Source: Alistipes onderdonkii (lineage in GTDB: Bacteria > Bacteroidota > Bacteroidia > Bacteroidales > Rikenellaceae). From it: a stretch of 64,000 bases of DNA. Each line of letters opens with the position of its first letter. Position 1 is the stretch's first letter. A model generated the notes under the pieces. It was not told where the DNA came from and made no database searches. It saw nothing but the letters and a program-made list of their open reading frames with translations. The translations under genes and the position numbers were made by a program. This document shows positions 25,334 through 36,327 of this stretch, piece by piece. Location of the stretch: the NCBI RefSeq assembly GCF_025145285.1, contig NZ_CP102251.1:3658001-3722000 (forward strand), given 5' to 3'.

Positions 25334-26494
25334 TTATTGAATCTCGTCGCTGTAAACGGCGCCGGGCAGGTCGTGGAGGTTGTAACGCGAAGCCATCGAC
25401 ATGCCGTAGGCTCCGGCCGACTTGATCGTAAGCAGGTCGCCGCGGCGGGTCTTGCGCAGGGTGACGTTCTCGTCGAACACGTCGGTCGATTCGCAGGCCG
25501 TGCCCACGATGGTATATTTGTCGCGCGCCTCGTCTTCGGAGGTGATGTTCTCGATGTTGTGGTACGAGCCGTAGAGCGCCGGACGGATCAGCTCGGTCAT
25601 CGAGGCATCGACGATCACCAGCTTGCGGCCCGTGGCGGTGGTCTTGTTGAAGAGCACCTTCGTAATCAGCTCGCCGCATTCGGCGACGATCGAGCGGCCG
25701 AATTCGAAATGCACTTCGCGGTCGCCGACCGAGAGGTGGTTGTGCACGATCGAGAACAGCGAAGCGAAATTGGGGATCGGTTCGTTCTCGGGCACGTCGT
25801 AGTTGACGCCCAGGCCGCCGCCCACGTCGACGAAACGGAACGAACAGCCCAACTTTTCGAGGTTCTCGACGATGACGTTGACTTTGTTGCACATGTTCTC
25901 GAAGACGTGCAGCTCGCGGATCTGCGACCCGATATGCAGGTGCAGGCCGATTATATTGATATGCTTGAGCGCGCGGATCTCCTTGGCGTGCTCGAGTACC
26001 TCTTCATATGAAATGCCGAACTTACTGTCGGCCTGCCCCGTATCGATGCAGTGGTTGGTCTTGGGGTCGATGTCGGGGTTGATGCGCAGCGCCACGTCGG
26101 CTACGCGCCCGGCCTCCCCGGCCAGGGCATCGACCAGCTCCAGCTCCTCGATCGACTCGCAGTTGATGGCCAGGATATCCTGCTCGATGGCGTAGCGCAG
26201 CTCCTTGTCGCGCTTGCCCACACCCGCATAGACGATACCCTTGGGGTCGAAGCCCGCCTCGATGGCCTTGCGGAGCTCGTTGCCGCTGGCACAGTCGATA
26301 CCCAGCCCGTATTCGCGGATGATCGCCAACAGGTGGTCGTCGTAGTTGGCCTTGATGGCGTAGTGCACCTTGTAACCGTATTTTTTCGACTCGTAGACGA
26401 CGCTTTCGAGGGTCTGGCGCAGCAACGCCGTATCATAAAGATAGAAGGGGGTTTCGTAGCCCCGAAGCTTTTGTGCAATTTGTCTGCTTAGCAT
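25334..26494 (-). CDS. lysA: Diaminopimelate decarboxylase
   Basis: 386 residues of the fold-III PLP decarboxylase family. The PLP lysine is K48 in VHYAIKANYDD. HLHIGSQI marks the LysA group, GGGLGVNYDVPENEPIPN binds the phosphate, and the C-terminal half has the CESTDVFDENVTL segment with the catalytic Cys in GTACESTD. It converts meso-diaminopimelate to lysine, the last step of lysine synthesis. A consensus promoter overlaps the end of the upstream prenyltransferase gene. Confidence 0.95.
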   Translation of the reverse strand: MLSRQIAQKLRGYETPFYLYDTALLRQTLESVVYESKKYGYKVHYAIKANYDDHLLAIIREYGLGIDCASGNELRKAIEAGFDPKGIVYAGVGKRDKELRYAIEQDILAINCESIEELELVDALAGEAGRVADVALRINPDIDPKTNHCIDTGQADSKFGISYEEVLEHAKEIRALKHINIIGLHLHIGSQIRELHVFENMCNKVNVIVENLEKLGCSFRFVDVGGGLGVNYDVPENEPIPNFASLFSIVHNHLSVGDREVHFEFGRSIVAECGELITKVLFNKTTATGRKLVIVDASMTELIRPALYGSYHNIENITSEDEARDKYTIVGTACESTDVFDENVTLRKTRRGDLLTIKSAGAYGMSMASRYNLHDLPGAVYSDEIQ

Positions 26495-26523
26495 TTTACC
26501 TAACTTTTAACCTGTTGAAGTTG

Positions 26524-26555
26524 CAAATATAAGCGATTTGGTTTATTTGAGCAAA
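26524..26555 (-). promoter_or_regulatory. lysA promoter, inside the 3' end of the prenyltransferase gene
   Basis: On the minus strand TTTG (26552-26555), a 20-bp spacer and TATATTTG (26524-26531) match the consensus exactly. The -33 box lies inside the upstream coding sequence. Confidence 0.8.
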
Positions 26556-27427
26556 TCCACGATCACGCCCGCAGCGAGCGAGAGGCTCGCCAGGCCGTTG
26601 AGCGTCCCGAAGGCGATGCCGATATTGCGCTGCCGCGCGGGCGTGACGAGCAGGTGTTCGAGCACCAGCAGCCCCGTGAAAACACCCGCCCCGAGCCAGA
26701 GCCACACCGAACCGGGGCAGTAGGTCATGAACCAGCCGAGGGCGGCAATGCTCACCGCATGCAGGCCGCAACTGACGCCCAGCGCCGAACGCGCCGAAAA
26801 ACGCGCGGGGATGGAATGCAGGCCGTGCCGACGGTCGAATTCGGCGTCCTGCAACGCGTAGATGATGTCGAAGCCCCCGCACCAGGTCGTCACCAGCAGA
26901 GCGAGGATGAACGGTTCGACGACCACGTGCCCGTCGAAGACGACGTGCCCGGCCACGGCGATAAAAGCCCCGACGGGGGCGATGCCGAGCGAAAGCCCCA
27001 GCACGAGGTGCGCCAGCGGCGTGAAGCGCTTGCAATAGCTGTAAACGAGGATGACGGACAACGCCACGGGCGACAGGATGGCCGCGAGGCGGTTGATCGT
27101 CGCGGCGGTGAGGATGAAGAGCAGGGCATTGACGGCCACGAACCACAGCGCATGCCGCGCCGGGATTTTGCCTGCGGGTATTTCGCGCCCGGCCGTACGC
27201 GGGTTCTCGGCGTCGATGCGGCGGTCGGCCCAGCGGTTGAAACCCATGGCGGCATTGCGGGCGAAGACCATGCACAGGATGACCTGCACGAGGACGATGT
27301 ACGGCCAGCGGGGATTGTGCAGCGGGGCGTAACGGAGCCCGTAGACGAAGCCCACCATGGCAAAGGGCATGGCGAAGACCGTATGGGCGAACTTAACGAG
27401 CGAAGCGTATTTCAAAACGGCATTCAT
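26543..27427 (-). CDS. UbiA-family polyprenyltransferase (MqnP/UbiA-like)
   Basis: 294 residues, eight to nine membrane helices. The two Asp-rich prenyl-diphosphate/Mg motifs are NRWADRRIDAENPRTAGR (64-81) and DAEFDRRHGLHSIP (~200). Together with the absence of a MenA-type sequence they resemble the UbiA-like prenyltransferases linked to the futalosine menaquinone route (MqnP). It would attach a polyprenyl chain to an aromatic quinone precursor. That pathway assignment is an inference; no mqn gene is in view. The ATG at 27427 (MNAVLKYASLVKFAHTVFAMP) is a good family start. Confidence 0.85.
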   Translation of the reverse strand: MNAVLKYASLVKFAHTVFAMPFAMVGFVYGLRYAPLHNPRWPYIVLVQVILCMVFARNAAMGFNRWADRRIDAENPRTAGREIPAGKIPARHALWFVAVNALLFILTAATINRLAAILSPVALSVILVYSYCKRFTPLAHLVLGLSLGIAPVGAFIAVAGHVVFDGHVVVEPFILALLVTTWCGGFDIIYALQDAEFDRRHGLHSIPARFSARSALGVSCGLHAVSIAALGWFMTYCPGSVWLWLGAGVFTGLLVLEHLLVTPARQRNIGIAFGTLNGLASLSLAAGVIVDLLK

Positions 27428-27451
27428 GTGCGGAAACGGTATTTGAGACCG

Positions 27452-27459
27452 CAAAGATA
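27452..27459 (-). promoter_or_regulatory. -7 box for the prenyltransferase gene
   Basis: On the minus strand TATCTTTG stands 24 bp before the start codon. The -33 box is weak. Confidence 0.55.
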
Positions 27460-27529
27460 GGAAAAATTCCGCTCCGGCGCATTTGCGGCCCGAGGGCGAC
27501 CGCACCTTCCGTAAATCCAAAATATTTCG

Positions 27530-27537
27530 TATATTTG
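27530..27537 (+). promoter_or_regulatory. -7 box for lepA
   Basis: TATATTTG is an exact TAnnTTTG match 20 bp upstream of the lepA start at 27558. No clear TTTG -33 box is seen. Confidence 0.55.
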
Positions 27538-27557
27538 CACACATTTTTATGCGATTT

Positions 27558-29348
<1,791 letters not shown>

Positions 29349-29361
29349 CCGGGAACAGACC

Positions 29362-31270
29362 ATGAAGAAGACCATCATCGACCTTTTCGAGGACTCCGTC
29401 GTAAAGTACGGGGCAAAGACATTCCTGCTGGAGAAAAAACACAGGGCATTCGAACCCACGACCTACGCCGAGACCAAGGAGCAGGCGCTCGAGATCGGCG
29501 CGGGGCTGGCCGCGGCGGGCATACGCCCCGGGGACAAAGTGGCGATACTCTCGGAGGGGTGCAATGCATGGATCACTTCGGAACTGGGCGTCTTCTATGC
29601 CGGGGCGGTCAGCGTGCCGCTGTCGGTGAAACTCGAAGAGTCGAACGACCTGCTGTTCCGTATGCGCCATGCCGAAGTCAGGGCGCTGTTCGTATCGAAA
29701 TACCAGCTCTCCAAGATCCGGCGCATACGCGCGGAGCTGCCGCAGGTGGAGCATATCATCGTCATCGGGCATATTCCGCTCGAAGCAGGCGAGACGGCGC
29801 TCGGGACGCTCCGGCGCATGGGCCGCGACTACCTGGCGGCAAACAGGGAGGAGTTCCTCGCAATCGGCCGTTCGATCCGCAACGACGACTACGCGACGAT
29901 CACCTACACGTCGGGCACCACGGCCGACCCGAAAGGGCGTCGTGCTGACGCACCGCAACTATACGGCCAACGTCGAACAGTCGCTCTCGCGCATCGACAT
30001 CCCGCCATACTACCGGACGCTCATCATCCTGCCGCTGGACCACTGCTTCGCGCATGTCGTGGGGTTTTATATCATGATCGCATGCGGGGCGACGGTCGCA
30101 ACCGTGCAGGTGGGCGCCACGCCGATGGAAACGCTGAAGAACATCCCGCAGAACATCCGCGAGGTGCGGCCGCATTTCCTGCTGTCGGTGCCGGCGCTGG
30201 CCAAGAATTTCCGCAAGAACATAGAGTCTTCGATCCGCGCCAAGGGGCGTTTCACGGAACGGCTCTTCAATTTCGCGCTCCGCACGGCCTATGTCTACAA
30301 CAGGGACGGGTACAGCAAGGGACACGGCTGGCGCATAGTGCTCTGGCCGCTGGTAAAACTCTTCGACGCGGCGCTGTTCCGCAAGGTGCGGGAAGCGTTC
30401 GGCGGGAGCCTCAGGTTCTTCGTGGGCGGCGGCGCGCTGCTCGACGCGGAGCTGCAGCGGTTCTACTACGCCATCGGTATCCCGATGTTCCAGGGTTACG
30501 GCCTCTCGGAAGCGACACCCGTCATCTCGACCAACTCGCCCAAGTACCACTGGCACCGGTTCGGGTCGTCGGGCAAGATACTGATCCCGCTCGACCTGAA
30601 GATCGTCGACGAAACGGGACGGGAGCTTCCCCGCGGACAGAAAGGCGAGATCGTGATCCGCGGCGAGAACGTCATGGCCGGATACTGGAAAAACCCCGAG
30701 GCGACGGCCGACACCCTGCGCAACGGATGGCTGCACACGGGCGACATGGGGTATGTCTCGGAAGACGATTTCCTCTATGTGCTGGGGCGTTTCAAGAGCC
30801 TGCTGATCGCCAGCGACGGCGAGAAATACAGTCCCGAAGGCATGGAAGAGGCGATCGTGGACAAGTCGCCCTACATCGACCAGATCATCGTACACAACAA
30901 CCAGAGCCCGTTTACGGGCGCCATCGTCGTGCCGAACCGCGAGGCCTTGCGGCGCGAACTGGACAGCCGCGGGGTAGCGGCCGAAAAACGGGCGGAGACC
31001 GCGGCGGCGATCCTCGGCGGCGAAATAGACCGTTACCGTGCGGGCGGCATCTTCGGCGGGGAGTTCCCCGAACGGTGGCTGCCGGCGGGGCTGGCGATCG
31101 TAGACGAGCCTTTCACCGAACAAAACGGATTGGTAAACAGCACGATGAAGGTCGTACGCAACAAGGTCGAAGAACACTTCCGCGACAGGCTGGAATACCT
31201 CTATACACCCGAGGGGCGCGACCTGAAAAATCCGAAAAACCTGGCATCGCTGAAAAAAATTGTCGATTGA
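29362..31270 (+). pseudogene. Long-chain acyl-CoA synthetase (AMP-forming), interrupted by a one-base frameshift
   Basis: The N-terminal part reads in frame from ATG 29362 (MKKTIIDLFEDSVVKYGAKTFLLEKK) to the AMP-binding P-loop YTSGTTADPKG. From the GGG at 29935-29937 the family sequence continues only in the next frame (VVLTHRNYTANVEQSL...). That frame runs on to a normal C-terminus with FQGYGLSEATPVIS, GEIVIRGENVMAGYWKNP, WLHTGDMG and the closing LASLKKIVD. One extra G in the GGG run explains everything. Total coding capacity is about 635 residues, as expected for FadD-like ligases. It activates fatty acids as acyl-CoA. The gene may be truly broken, or the base may be a sequencing error; the intact downstream codons favour a recent event or an error. 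Confidence 0.85.
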
Positions 31271-31293
31271 TGTGAATTTGATACCCGGAAAAC

Positions 31294-31324
31294 TTGAAAA
31301 ATAAAAAAAAGCGGAGTATATTTG
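31294..31324 (+). promoter_or_regulatory. Promoter of tRNA-Gly
   Basis: TTG (31294-31296), a 20-bp spacer and TATATTTG (31317-31324) match the consensus. The -7 box is flanked by GGAGTA and TACTCC, which are inverted. Confidence 0.7.
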
Positions 31325-31335
31325 TACTCCGAAAT

Positions 31336-31407
31336 GCGGGAGTAGCTCAGTGGTAGAGCATCAGCTTCCCAAGCTGAGGGTCGCGGGTTCGACCCCCGTT
31401 TCCCGCT
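31336..31407 (+). tRNA. tRNA-Gly (anticodon CCC)
   Basis: A complete cloverleaf can be drawn: acceptor GCGGGAG with TTCCCGC (one G-U), D arm GCTCAGTGGTAGAGC, anticodon arm TCAGC-TTCCCAA-GCTGA, T arm GCGGG-TTCGACC-CCCGT. The 7-base anticodon loop places CCC at positions 34-36, reading GGG glycine codons. The 3' CCA is not encoded. Confidence 0.93.
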
Positions 31408-31411
31408 CAGA

Positions 31412-31437
31412 AGAGGCCTCAAGGGGTCTCTTTTTTT
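31412..31437 (+). terminator. Terminator after tRNA-Gly
   Basis: The stem AGAGGCC pairs with GGTCTCT (one G-U) and is followed by TTTTTTT, starting 5 bp after the mature tRNA end. Confidence 0.8.
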
Positions 31438-31484
31438 GTGCACGGCGCCACGGCACAGCATGAGGCTGTCCTGCGAGTAGCCCA

Positions 31485-31529
31485 AAACAAAAATCACCCC
31501 CCGTCCGCAGCATGTTCGGACGGGGGTGA
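31485..31529 (-). terminator. Terminator of the DUF4251 gene
   Basis: On the minus strand TCACCCCCGTCCG pairs with CGGACGGGGGGTGA around an AACATG-type loop and is followed by TTTTTGTTTT. Confidence 0.75.
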
Positions 31530-31588
31530 AGCCGTAAATCGGGGACTTGTTACGCAGTCCCGTTCAATGGCAAGGCAATGTCGGCCTG

Positions 31589-32155
31589 TCAGAAAGTGCG
31601 GCCCTGGAAAATATTACCCTCGGAGAGCGGCAGGAGTTCGCCCCGCAGCGTGATGCGCCGCGAGTTGAAATTGGGCGAGATGTCCACGCTGGCCTGGTTG
31701 CCCCCGTTGGGAAGGTTGATATAGACCTGTGCGGAAATCCCCGTGCCGATGACGTTCATCGACACACGGATGTTCCCCTTCTTGTCCACGCTCTGCCTGT
31801 AATCCGAGGTGCTGCCCGAGACCGTTACGCCGCCCAGGCCGTTGGGGCCGCTCACAGGGATGTCGAAAGCCACCTGCACGACGGCCTTGTCGCCCTGCAC
31901 GGCGACGAAATTGGTATTGGACGAAACCTGCGCCGTCGAACCCGACTTGAAGCTCACCTGGTCGGCTTCGAGTACGAACTCCTTGGCCTCGATAGCCTTC
32001 CTGGCCTCCTCGAAAGCGAGCCGGTCGCGTGCGTCCTGTTCGGCCTTCATCTGCTTGCGGGCCATTTTCCTGGAATTCGCGTCCTGCGACTGGGCATAGC
32101 CCGTACCGGCACCGGCAAGCAGGATTGCAACGGTTAAAATCATTAGCCTTTTCAT
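31589..32155 (-). CDS. Secreted DUF4251-family protein
   Basis: 188 residues with a signal peptide (MKRLMILTVAILLAGAGTGYA). A charged helical segment (SRKMARKQMKAEQDARDRLAFEEARKAIEAKEFVLEADQV) is followed by a beta-rich domain with VSSNTNFVAVQGDKAVVQVAFD and GPNGLGGVTVSGSTSDY. This is the DUF4251 pattern, common and uncharacterised in Bacteroidota, probably periplasmic. It is a single gene with its own terminator. Confidence 0.83.
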   Translation of the reverse strand: MKRLMILTVAILLAGAGTGYAQSQDANSRKMARKQMKAEQDARDRLAFEEARKAIEAKEFVLEADQVSFKSGSTAQVSSNTNFVAVQGDKAVVQVAFDIPVSGPNGLGGVTVSGSTSDYRQSVDKKGNIRVSMNVIGTGISAQVYINLPNGGNQASVDISPNFNSRRITLRGELLPLSEGNIFQGRTF

Positions 32156-32340
32156 ATCCGTTCCGATTTAATCTATTCTATCTCATATACAATAGCGTTG
32201 CCGGAGTCGGAATTATTATATAAAAAAACGATTTTATTGCCGGCGACAGCAGACAGGAGTGCCGCCGGGGGCTGAAACCGCATGCCGCAAAGCCTCCCCG
32301 CCACCCGCTCGACAGCGGCAGCAGGGGCGGCAAGGGCAAG

Positions 32341-32466
32341 GGCAGCAGCAGGGGTGGCAGAGGCAGCAGCAGGGGCGGCAAAGGCGGCAGCAGGAGCGGC
32401 AGAGGCGGCAGCAGGAGCGGCAGAGGCGGCAGCAGGAGCGGCAGAGGCGGCAGCAGGAGCGGCAGA
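32341..32466 (+). repeat. 21-bp GC-rich tandem repeat
   Basis: Four perfect copies of a 21-bp unit (GGCGGCAGCAGGAGCGGCAG plus A) run from 32383 to 32466. At least two degenerate copies (32341-32361 and 32362-32382) and shorter GGCAGCAGG fragments precede them back to about 32313. The unit is a multiple of three and translates as an AAAGAAE heptad in the frame of the downstream acyltransferase. It lies upstream of the probable promoter at 32500, so it is treated as non-coding. Copy number is likely to vary between strains. Confidence 0.85.
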
Positions 32467-32499
32467 GGCGGCGGATTATGTCCGAAGCGATTATTTGAT

Positions 32500-32507
32500 T
32501 ATCTTTG
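32500..32507 (+). promoter_or_regulatory. -7 box for the acyltransferase gene
   Basis: TATCTTTG sits 53 bp before the ATG at 32561 and directly after the tandem repeat. Confidence 0.6.
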
Positions 32508-32560
32508 CCCGGTCTGCCGGGAGTTTCGGCAGGCGCGAACTACTAAACACAAACAAACGG

Positions 32561-33688
32561 ATGTCAACTATTTCGGCGGCGGCATTTGCGGACACGAAGC
32601 CGCATTACGACATACTCGACGGATTGCGCGGAATTGCGGCGCTGACCGTCGTGTGGTTCCATATCTTCGAAGCCTTTGCGACCAGCCACCTGGATCAGAG
32701 GATCAACCACGGCTATCTGGCCGTCGATTTCTTCTTCATACTCTCGGGATTCGTAATCGGATACGCCTATGACGACCGGTGGAAAAAGATGACCGTCGCG
32801 GAGTTCCTCAAGCGCAGGCTCATCCGTCTGCATCCCATGGTCGTGATCGGTGCCCTGATCGGTGCCGTCATGTTCTATTTCCAGGGCTGCTCCGTGTGGG
32901 ACGTGACCAAAGTCACGGTGCCGATGCTGCTGGCGGCGACGCTGATGAACGCCTGCCTGATTCCGGCAAGCCCAGGCACGGAAATCCGGGGGCTGAGCGA
33001 GATGTACCCGCTCAACGGCCCGAGTTGGTCGCTGTTTTTCGAGTACGCCGGAAATATCCTGTACGCCTTCTTCATCCGCAAACTTTCGACCAGGGCCCTT
33101 TCCGTCGTGGTTTTCCTGGCCGGGTGCGGGCTGGCGGCATTCGCCGTCTGGGGGCCGCTGGGCGACATCTGCGTCGGGTTCGCCATGACCGAAGAAAATA
33201 TGGTCGGCGGTTCGCTGCGCCTGATGTTCGCGTTCTCGGCCGGCCTGCTGCTCTCGCGCGTATTCAAACCCGTGCATATCCGGGGCGCCTTCTGGATATG
33301 CAGCCTGTGCGTCGTCGCCCTGCTGTCGGTTCCGCGCATCGGCGGCAGTGAGAATTTGTGGATGAACGGACTGTACGATACGTTCTGCGCCGTCGTCGCC
33401 TTCCCCCTGCTGGTTTTTCTCGGGGCGTCGGGCAAGACCACCGACAAAGTCACCGCCCGGGTGTGCAAATTCCTGGGGGACATATCCTATCCCCTCTACA
33501 TGGTACACTATCCCTTCATATACCTCTACTACGCCTGGGTCAAGAACGGCGACCTTACGTTCCGGGAGTCGCTGCCCGGTGCCCTGGCGCTTTTCTTCGG
33601 TTCGGTAATCCTGGCATGGCTGTGCCTGAGGCTGTACGACGAACCGGTGCGCAAATTTTTATCGAAGCACCTGCTGCGGAAGGGATAG
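32561..33688 (+). CDS. Acyltransferase-3 family membrane protein
   Basis: 375 residues with about ten membrane helices. The family signature is at the N-terminus (LDGLRGIAALTVVWFHIFEAF, with the conserved Arg and His), followed by YLAVDFFFILSGFVIGYAYDDRW and a C-terminal ISYPLYMVHYPFIYLYYAWV. Such enzymes O-acylate surface glycans or lipids. The start MSTISAAAFADTKPHYDILDG is chosen because the promoter lies between it and the Ala-rich upstream frame. No polysaccharide genes are adjacent, so the acceptor is unknown. Confidence 0.88.
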   Translation: MSTISAAAFADTKPHYDILDGLRGIAALTVVWFHIFEAFATSHLDQRINHGYLAVDFFFILSGFVIGYAYDDRWKKMTVAEFLKRRLIRLHPMVVIGALIGAVMFYFQGCSVWDVTKVTVPMLLAATLMNACLIPASPGTEIRGLSEMYPLNGPSWSLFFEYAGNILYAFFIRKLSTRALSVVVFLAGCGLAAFAVWGPLGDICVGFAMTEENMVGGSLRLMFAFSAGLLLSRVFKPVHIRGAFWICSLCVVALLSVPRIGGSENLWMNGLYDTFCAVVAFPLLVFLGASGKTTDKVTARVCKFLGDISYPLYMVHYPFIYLYYAWVKNGDLTFRESLPGALALFFGSVILAWLCLRLYDEPVRKFLSKHLLRKG

Positions 33689-33851
33689 CCCCGCAAGCGC
33701 CCCGGCCGGGAGCCATCCCGCAACGCCGCGGAATTCCCCGCAAAGCCACCGGGTTTTGCGGGGATTATATATGTATATAGGTACACGGCAAACAGGAGTG
33801 GGCGGCAGGGAACGCCCCCGGGAGGTTTCGAAAAAAAACTTATCGCTTTCG

Positions 33852-33882
33852 TTTCGAATCCCGGATATTTTTCATAGATTTG
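33852..33882 (+). promoter_or_regulatory. glpKF promoter
   Basis: TAGATTTG (33875-33882) matches TAnnTTTG, with TTTC (33852-33855) as a -33-like box 19 bp upstream. The leader to glpK is about 80 bp. Confidence 0.65.
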
Positions 33883-33966
33883 TAAAGGCCGCCGCAGGGA
33901 AGCCCCGGCATGGGGACGGAATGCGGACAAAAAACGGCAACGACGCATCTATAACAACTCGAATAT

Positions 33967-35460
33967 ATGGAACAGTACATTTTGTCATTGGATCAGGGGA
34001 CGAGCAGTTCCCGTGCGATCGTATTCGACCGGAAAGGGCAGATATGCTCGATGGCACAGCGGGAGTTCACGCAGATATTCCCCAAGCCGGGATGGGTGGA
34101 ACACAACCCGCACGAGATATGGTCGTCGCAGGCTTCGGTGATCGCCGAGGCGATCGCATCCATCGACATCAACGGCCTGAACATCGCGGGCATCGGCATC
34201 ACCAACCAGCGGGAGACCACGATCGTGTGGGATTCGGAGACCGAAGAACCGGTCTACAACGCCATCGTCTGGCAGGATCGCCGCACCTCGGAGTACTGCG
34301 ACCGGCTGAAGGCCGAGGGGCAGACCGAATTCATCCGGGAAAGGACGGGGTTGATCGTCGACGCCTATTTCAGCGCCACGAAGATCAAATGGATTCTGGA
34401 CAACGTGGCGGGGGCGAGAGAGCGGGCCGAGAAGGGCAAACTGATGTTCGGCACCGTCGACACGTGGCTCATCTGGCGCCTCACGCGCGGCGAGGTGCAC
34501 GTGACGGACGTGAGCAACGCCTCGCGCACGATGCTCTTCAACATCCATACGCTGCAATGGGACGAGGAGCTGCTGAGGCTGTTCGGCATTCCCGCCTCGA
34601 TGATGCCCCAGGTGAAGTCGTCGAGCGAGGTGTACGGCGCGACGAAGACCACGATCTTCGCCCACAAGGTACCCATCGCGGGCATCGCGGGCGACCAGCA
34701 GGCAGCGCTGTTCGGGCAGATGTGCGTCGAGCCCGGGTCGGTGAAGAACACCTACGGCACGGGGTGCTTCCTGCTGATGAACAGCGGGGAAAAGCCCATC
34801 ACATCGTCGAACAACCTGCTGACGACCATCGCATGGAAGATCGGCGACAAGGTCGACTACGCGCTCGAAGGGAGCATCTTCGTCGGCGGGTCGGTCGTGC
34901 AGTGGCTGCGCGACGGGCTGGGGATCATCCGTTCGTCGTCGGAGGTCGAAGCCCTGGCCGCTTCGGTACCCGACACCAACGGCGTCTATTTCGTGCCGGC
35001 GCTCACGGGGCTGGCAGCCCCGTACTGGGATCAGTATGCCCGGGGAGCCATCAGCGGCATCAGCCGCGGCACGACGGCCGCGCATATCGCCCGCGCGGCG
35101 CTGGAGGGGATCGCCTACCAGACGCTGGACATCGTGGGCGCCATGCAGCGCGACTCGGGCATCACGCTCCGGGAGCTGAAGGTCGACGGCGGCGCGGCGC
35201 GCAACAACCTGCTGATGCAGTTTCAGTCCGACCTGCTGGACACGCGCGTCATACGCCCGGGCGTGACGGAAACCACGGCGCTGGGTGCGGCTTACCTGGC
35301 CGGGCTGGCCGTAGGCTACTGGGGGAGCATCGACGAAATCCGGCAGCAATGGCAGGCGGAGCACGTATTCGAACCCACGGCCGACCGCTCGCAGATCGGG
35401 AAGGCCGTCGCAGGGTGGGAAGACGCCGTACGCAGGGTACTGCGCAACAGCAAAGACTAA
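33967..35460 (+). CDS. glpK: Glycerol kinase
   Basis: 497 residues, the standard length of the FGGY family member GlpK. The N-terminus MEQYILSLDQGTSSSRAIVFDRKG is diagnostic, with ITNQRETTIVWD, the glycerol-binding WQDRRTSEYCD, GIAGDQQAALFGQ and YGTGCFLLMN. It phosphorylates glycerol to sn-glycerol 3-phosphate in the cytoplasm. It forms an operon with the glycerol channel gene 12 bp downstream. No glpD is in the window. Confidence 0.97.
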   Translation: MEQYILSLDQGTSSSRAIVFDRKGQICSMAQREFTQIFPKPGWVEHNPHEIWSSQASVIAEAIASIDINGLNIAGIGITNQRETTIVWDSETEEPVYNAIVWQDRRTSEYCDRLKAEGQTEFIRERTGLIVDAYFSATKIKWILDNVAGARERAEKGKLMFGTVDTWLIWRLTRGEVHVTDVSNASRTMLFNIHTLQWDEELLRLFGIPASMMPQVKSSSEVYGATKTTIFAHKVPIAGIAGDQQAALFGQMCVEPGSVKNTYGTGCFLLMNSGEKPITSSNNLLTTIAWKIGDKVDYALEGSIFVGGSVVQWLRDGLGIIRSSSEVEALAASVPDTNGVYFVPALTGLAAPYWDQYARGAISGISRGTTAAHIARAALEGIAYQTLDIVGAMQRDSGITLRELKVDGGAARNNLLMQFQSDLLDTRVIRPGVTETTALGAAYLAGLAVGYWGSIDEIRQQWQAEHVFEPTADRSQIGKAVAGWEDAVRRVLRNSKD

Positions 35461-35472
35461 AATACCGGGATT

Positions 35473-36216
35473 ATGGAAATCACACTGTTTACCAAGTGCC
35501 TGTTCGAATTCATCGGGACACTGGTGCTCGTACTGCTGGGCGACGGGGTCGTCGCATCGACGGTACTGAAACAATCGAAAGGTTTTAACGGCGGATGGGC
35601 CGTAATCACGATCGCGTGGGGCCTGGCCGTGATGTGCGGCGTGCTGATCGCGGGCCCCTATTCAGGGGCGCACCTCAACCCCGCGGTCTCGATCGGGCTG
35701 GCCGTGGCGGGGTCGTTCCCGTGGGCGTTCGTGCCCGGGTACATCGCAGCACAGTTGCTGGGCGGTTTCTGCGGGGCCGTACTGGTCTATGTCTATTACA
35801 AAGACCACTTCGACGCCACGGACGACCCGGCGACCAAGCTCGGCGTATTCTGCACCATGCCTGCGATCATGGACAAGCCGCGCAACCTCTTCTGCGAATT
35901 CCTCGGCACGTTCCTGCTGGTGTTCGTAATCCTGGCCATCGGCAACGAACAGAACACCCCCGAAATCGGGATGGGAAGCCTCGGAAGCCTGCCCGTGACG
36001 ATGCTCATCATGGCCATCGGCATGTCGCTGGGCGGCACGACGGGCTATGCCATCAACCCGGCGCGCGACCTGCCTCCGCGTGTGGCCCACAGCATCCTGC
36101 CCATCAGGGGGAAGGGCACGAGCGGGTGGGGTTACAGCTGGGTGCCCGTGGCGGGGCCCGTGCTGGGCGCACTCGCCGCAGGAGCGATCTACGGCTGCAT
36201 CTACATCTGCAGCTGA
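35473..36216 (+). CDS. glpF: Glycerol uptake facilitator (aquaglyceroporin)
   Basis: 247 residues, six membrane helices. Two NPA boxes are present (SGAHLNPAVS near 65 and AINPARD near 196). The Asp after the second NPAR is the aquaglyceroporin marker separating glycerol channels from water channels. It passes glycerol through the inner membrane for trapping by GlpK. Terminator at 36241. Confidence 0.95.
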   Translation: MEITLFTKCLFEFIGTLVLVLLGDGVVASTVLKQSKGFNGGWAVITIAWGLAVMCGVLIAGPYSGAHLNPAVSIGLAVAGSFPWAFVPGYIAAQLLGGFCGAVLVYVYYKDHFDATDDPATKLGVFCTMPAIMDKPRNLFCEFLGTFLLVFVILAIGNEQNTPEIGMGSLGSLPVTMLIMAIGMSLGGTTGYAINPARDLPPRVAHSILPIRGKGTSGWGYSWVPVAGPVLGALAAGAIYGCIYICS

Positions 36217-36240
36217 CCCGGATCGCAAATCCGGACACAA

Positions 36241-36264
36241 GCCGCCCTTTCCGGGCGGCTTTTT
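36241..36264 (+). terminator. Terminator of glpKF
   Basis: The perfect stem GCCGCCC / GGGCGGC with a TTTCC loop is followed by TTTTT. Confidence 0.88.
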
Positions 36265-36327
36265 CCATGCGGGGGCACCCCGGGCTCCGTCCGACAAGGT
36301 AGGGCGGCGGGTGAAAATCATAACTAT

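Noticed and set aside
29669..31270. Separate acyl-CoA synthetase gene starting at 29669
   Set aside because: Its first ~85 residues are out-of-frame nonsense. Only the part after 29937 matches the family, continuing the upstream frame, so this is one frameshifted gene.
32341..32466. CRISPR array
   Set aside because: Repeats are adjacent 21-bp units without unique spacers, and no cas genes are near.
32282..32560. Ala-rich N-terminal extension of the acyltransferase
   Set aside because: It comes from the tandem repeat and lies upstream of the TATCTTTG box at 32500. The acyltransferase family begins near MSTISAAAFADTKPHYDILDG.
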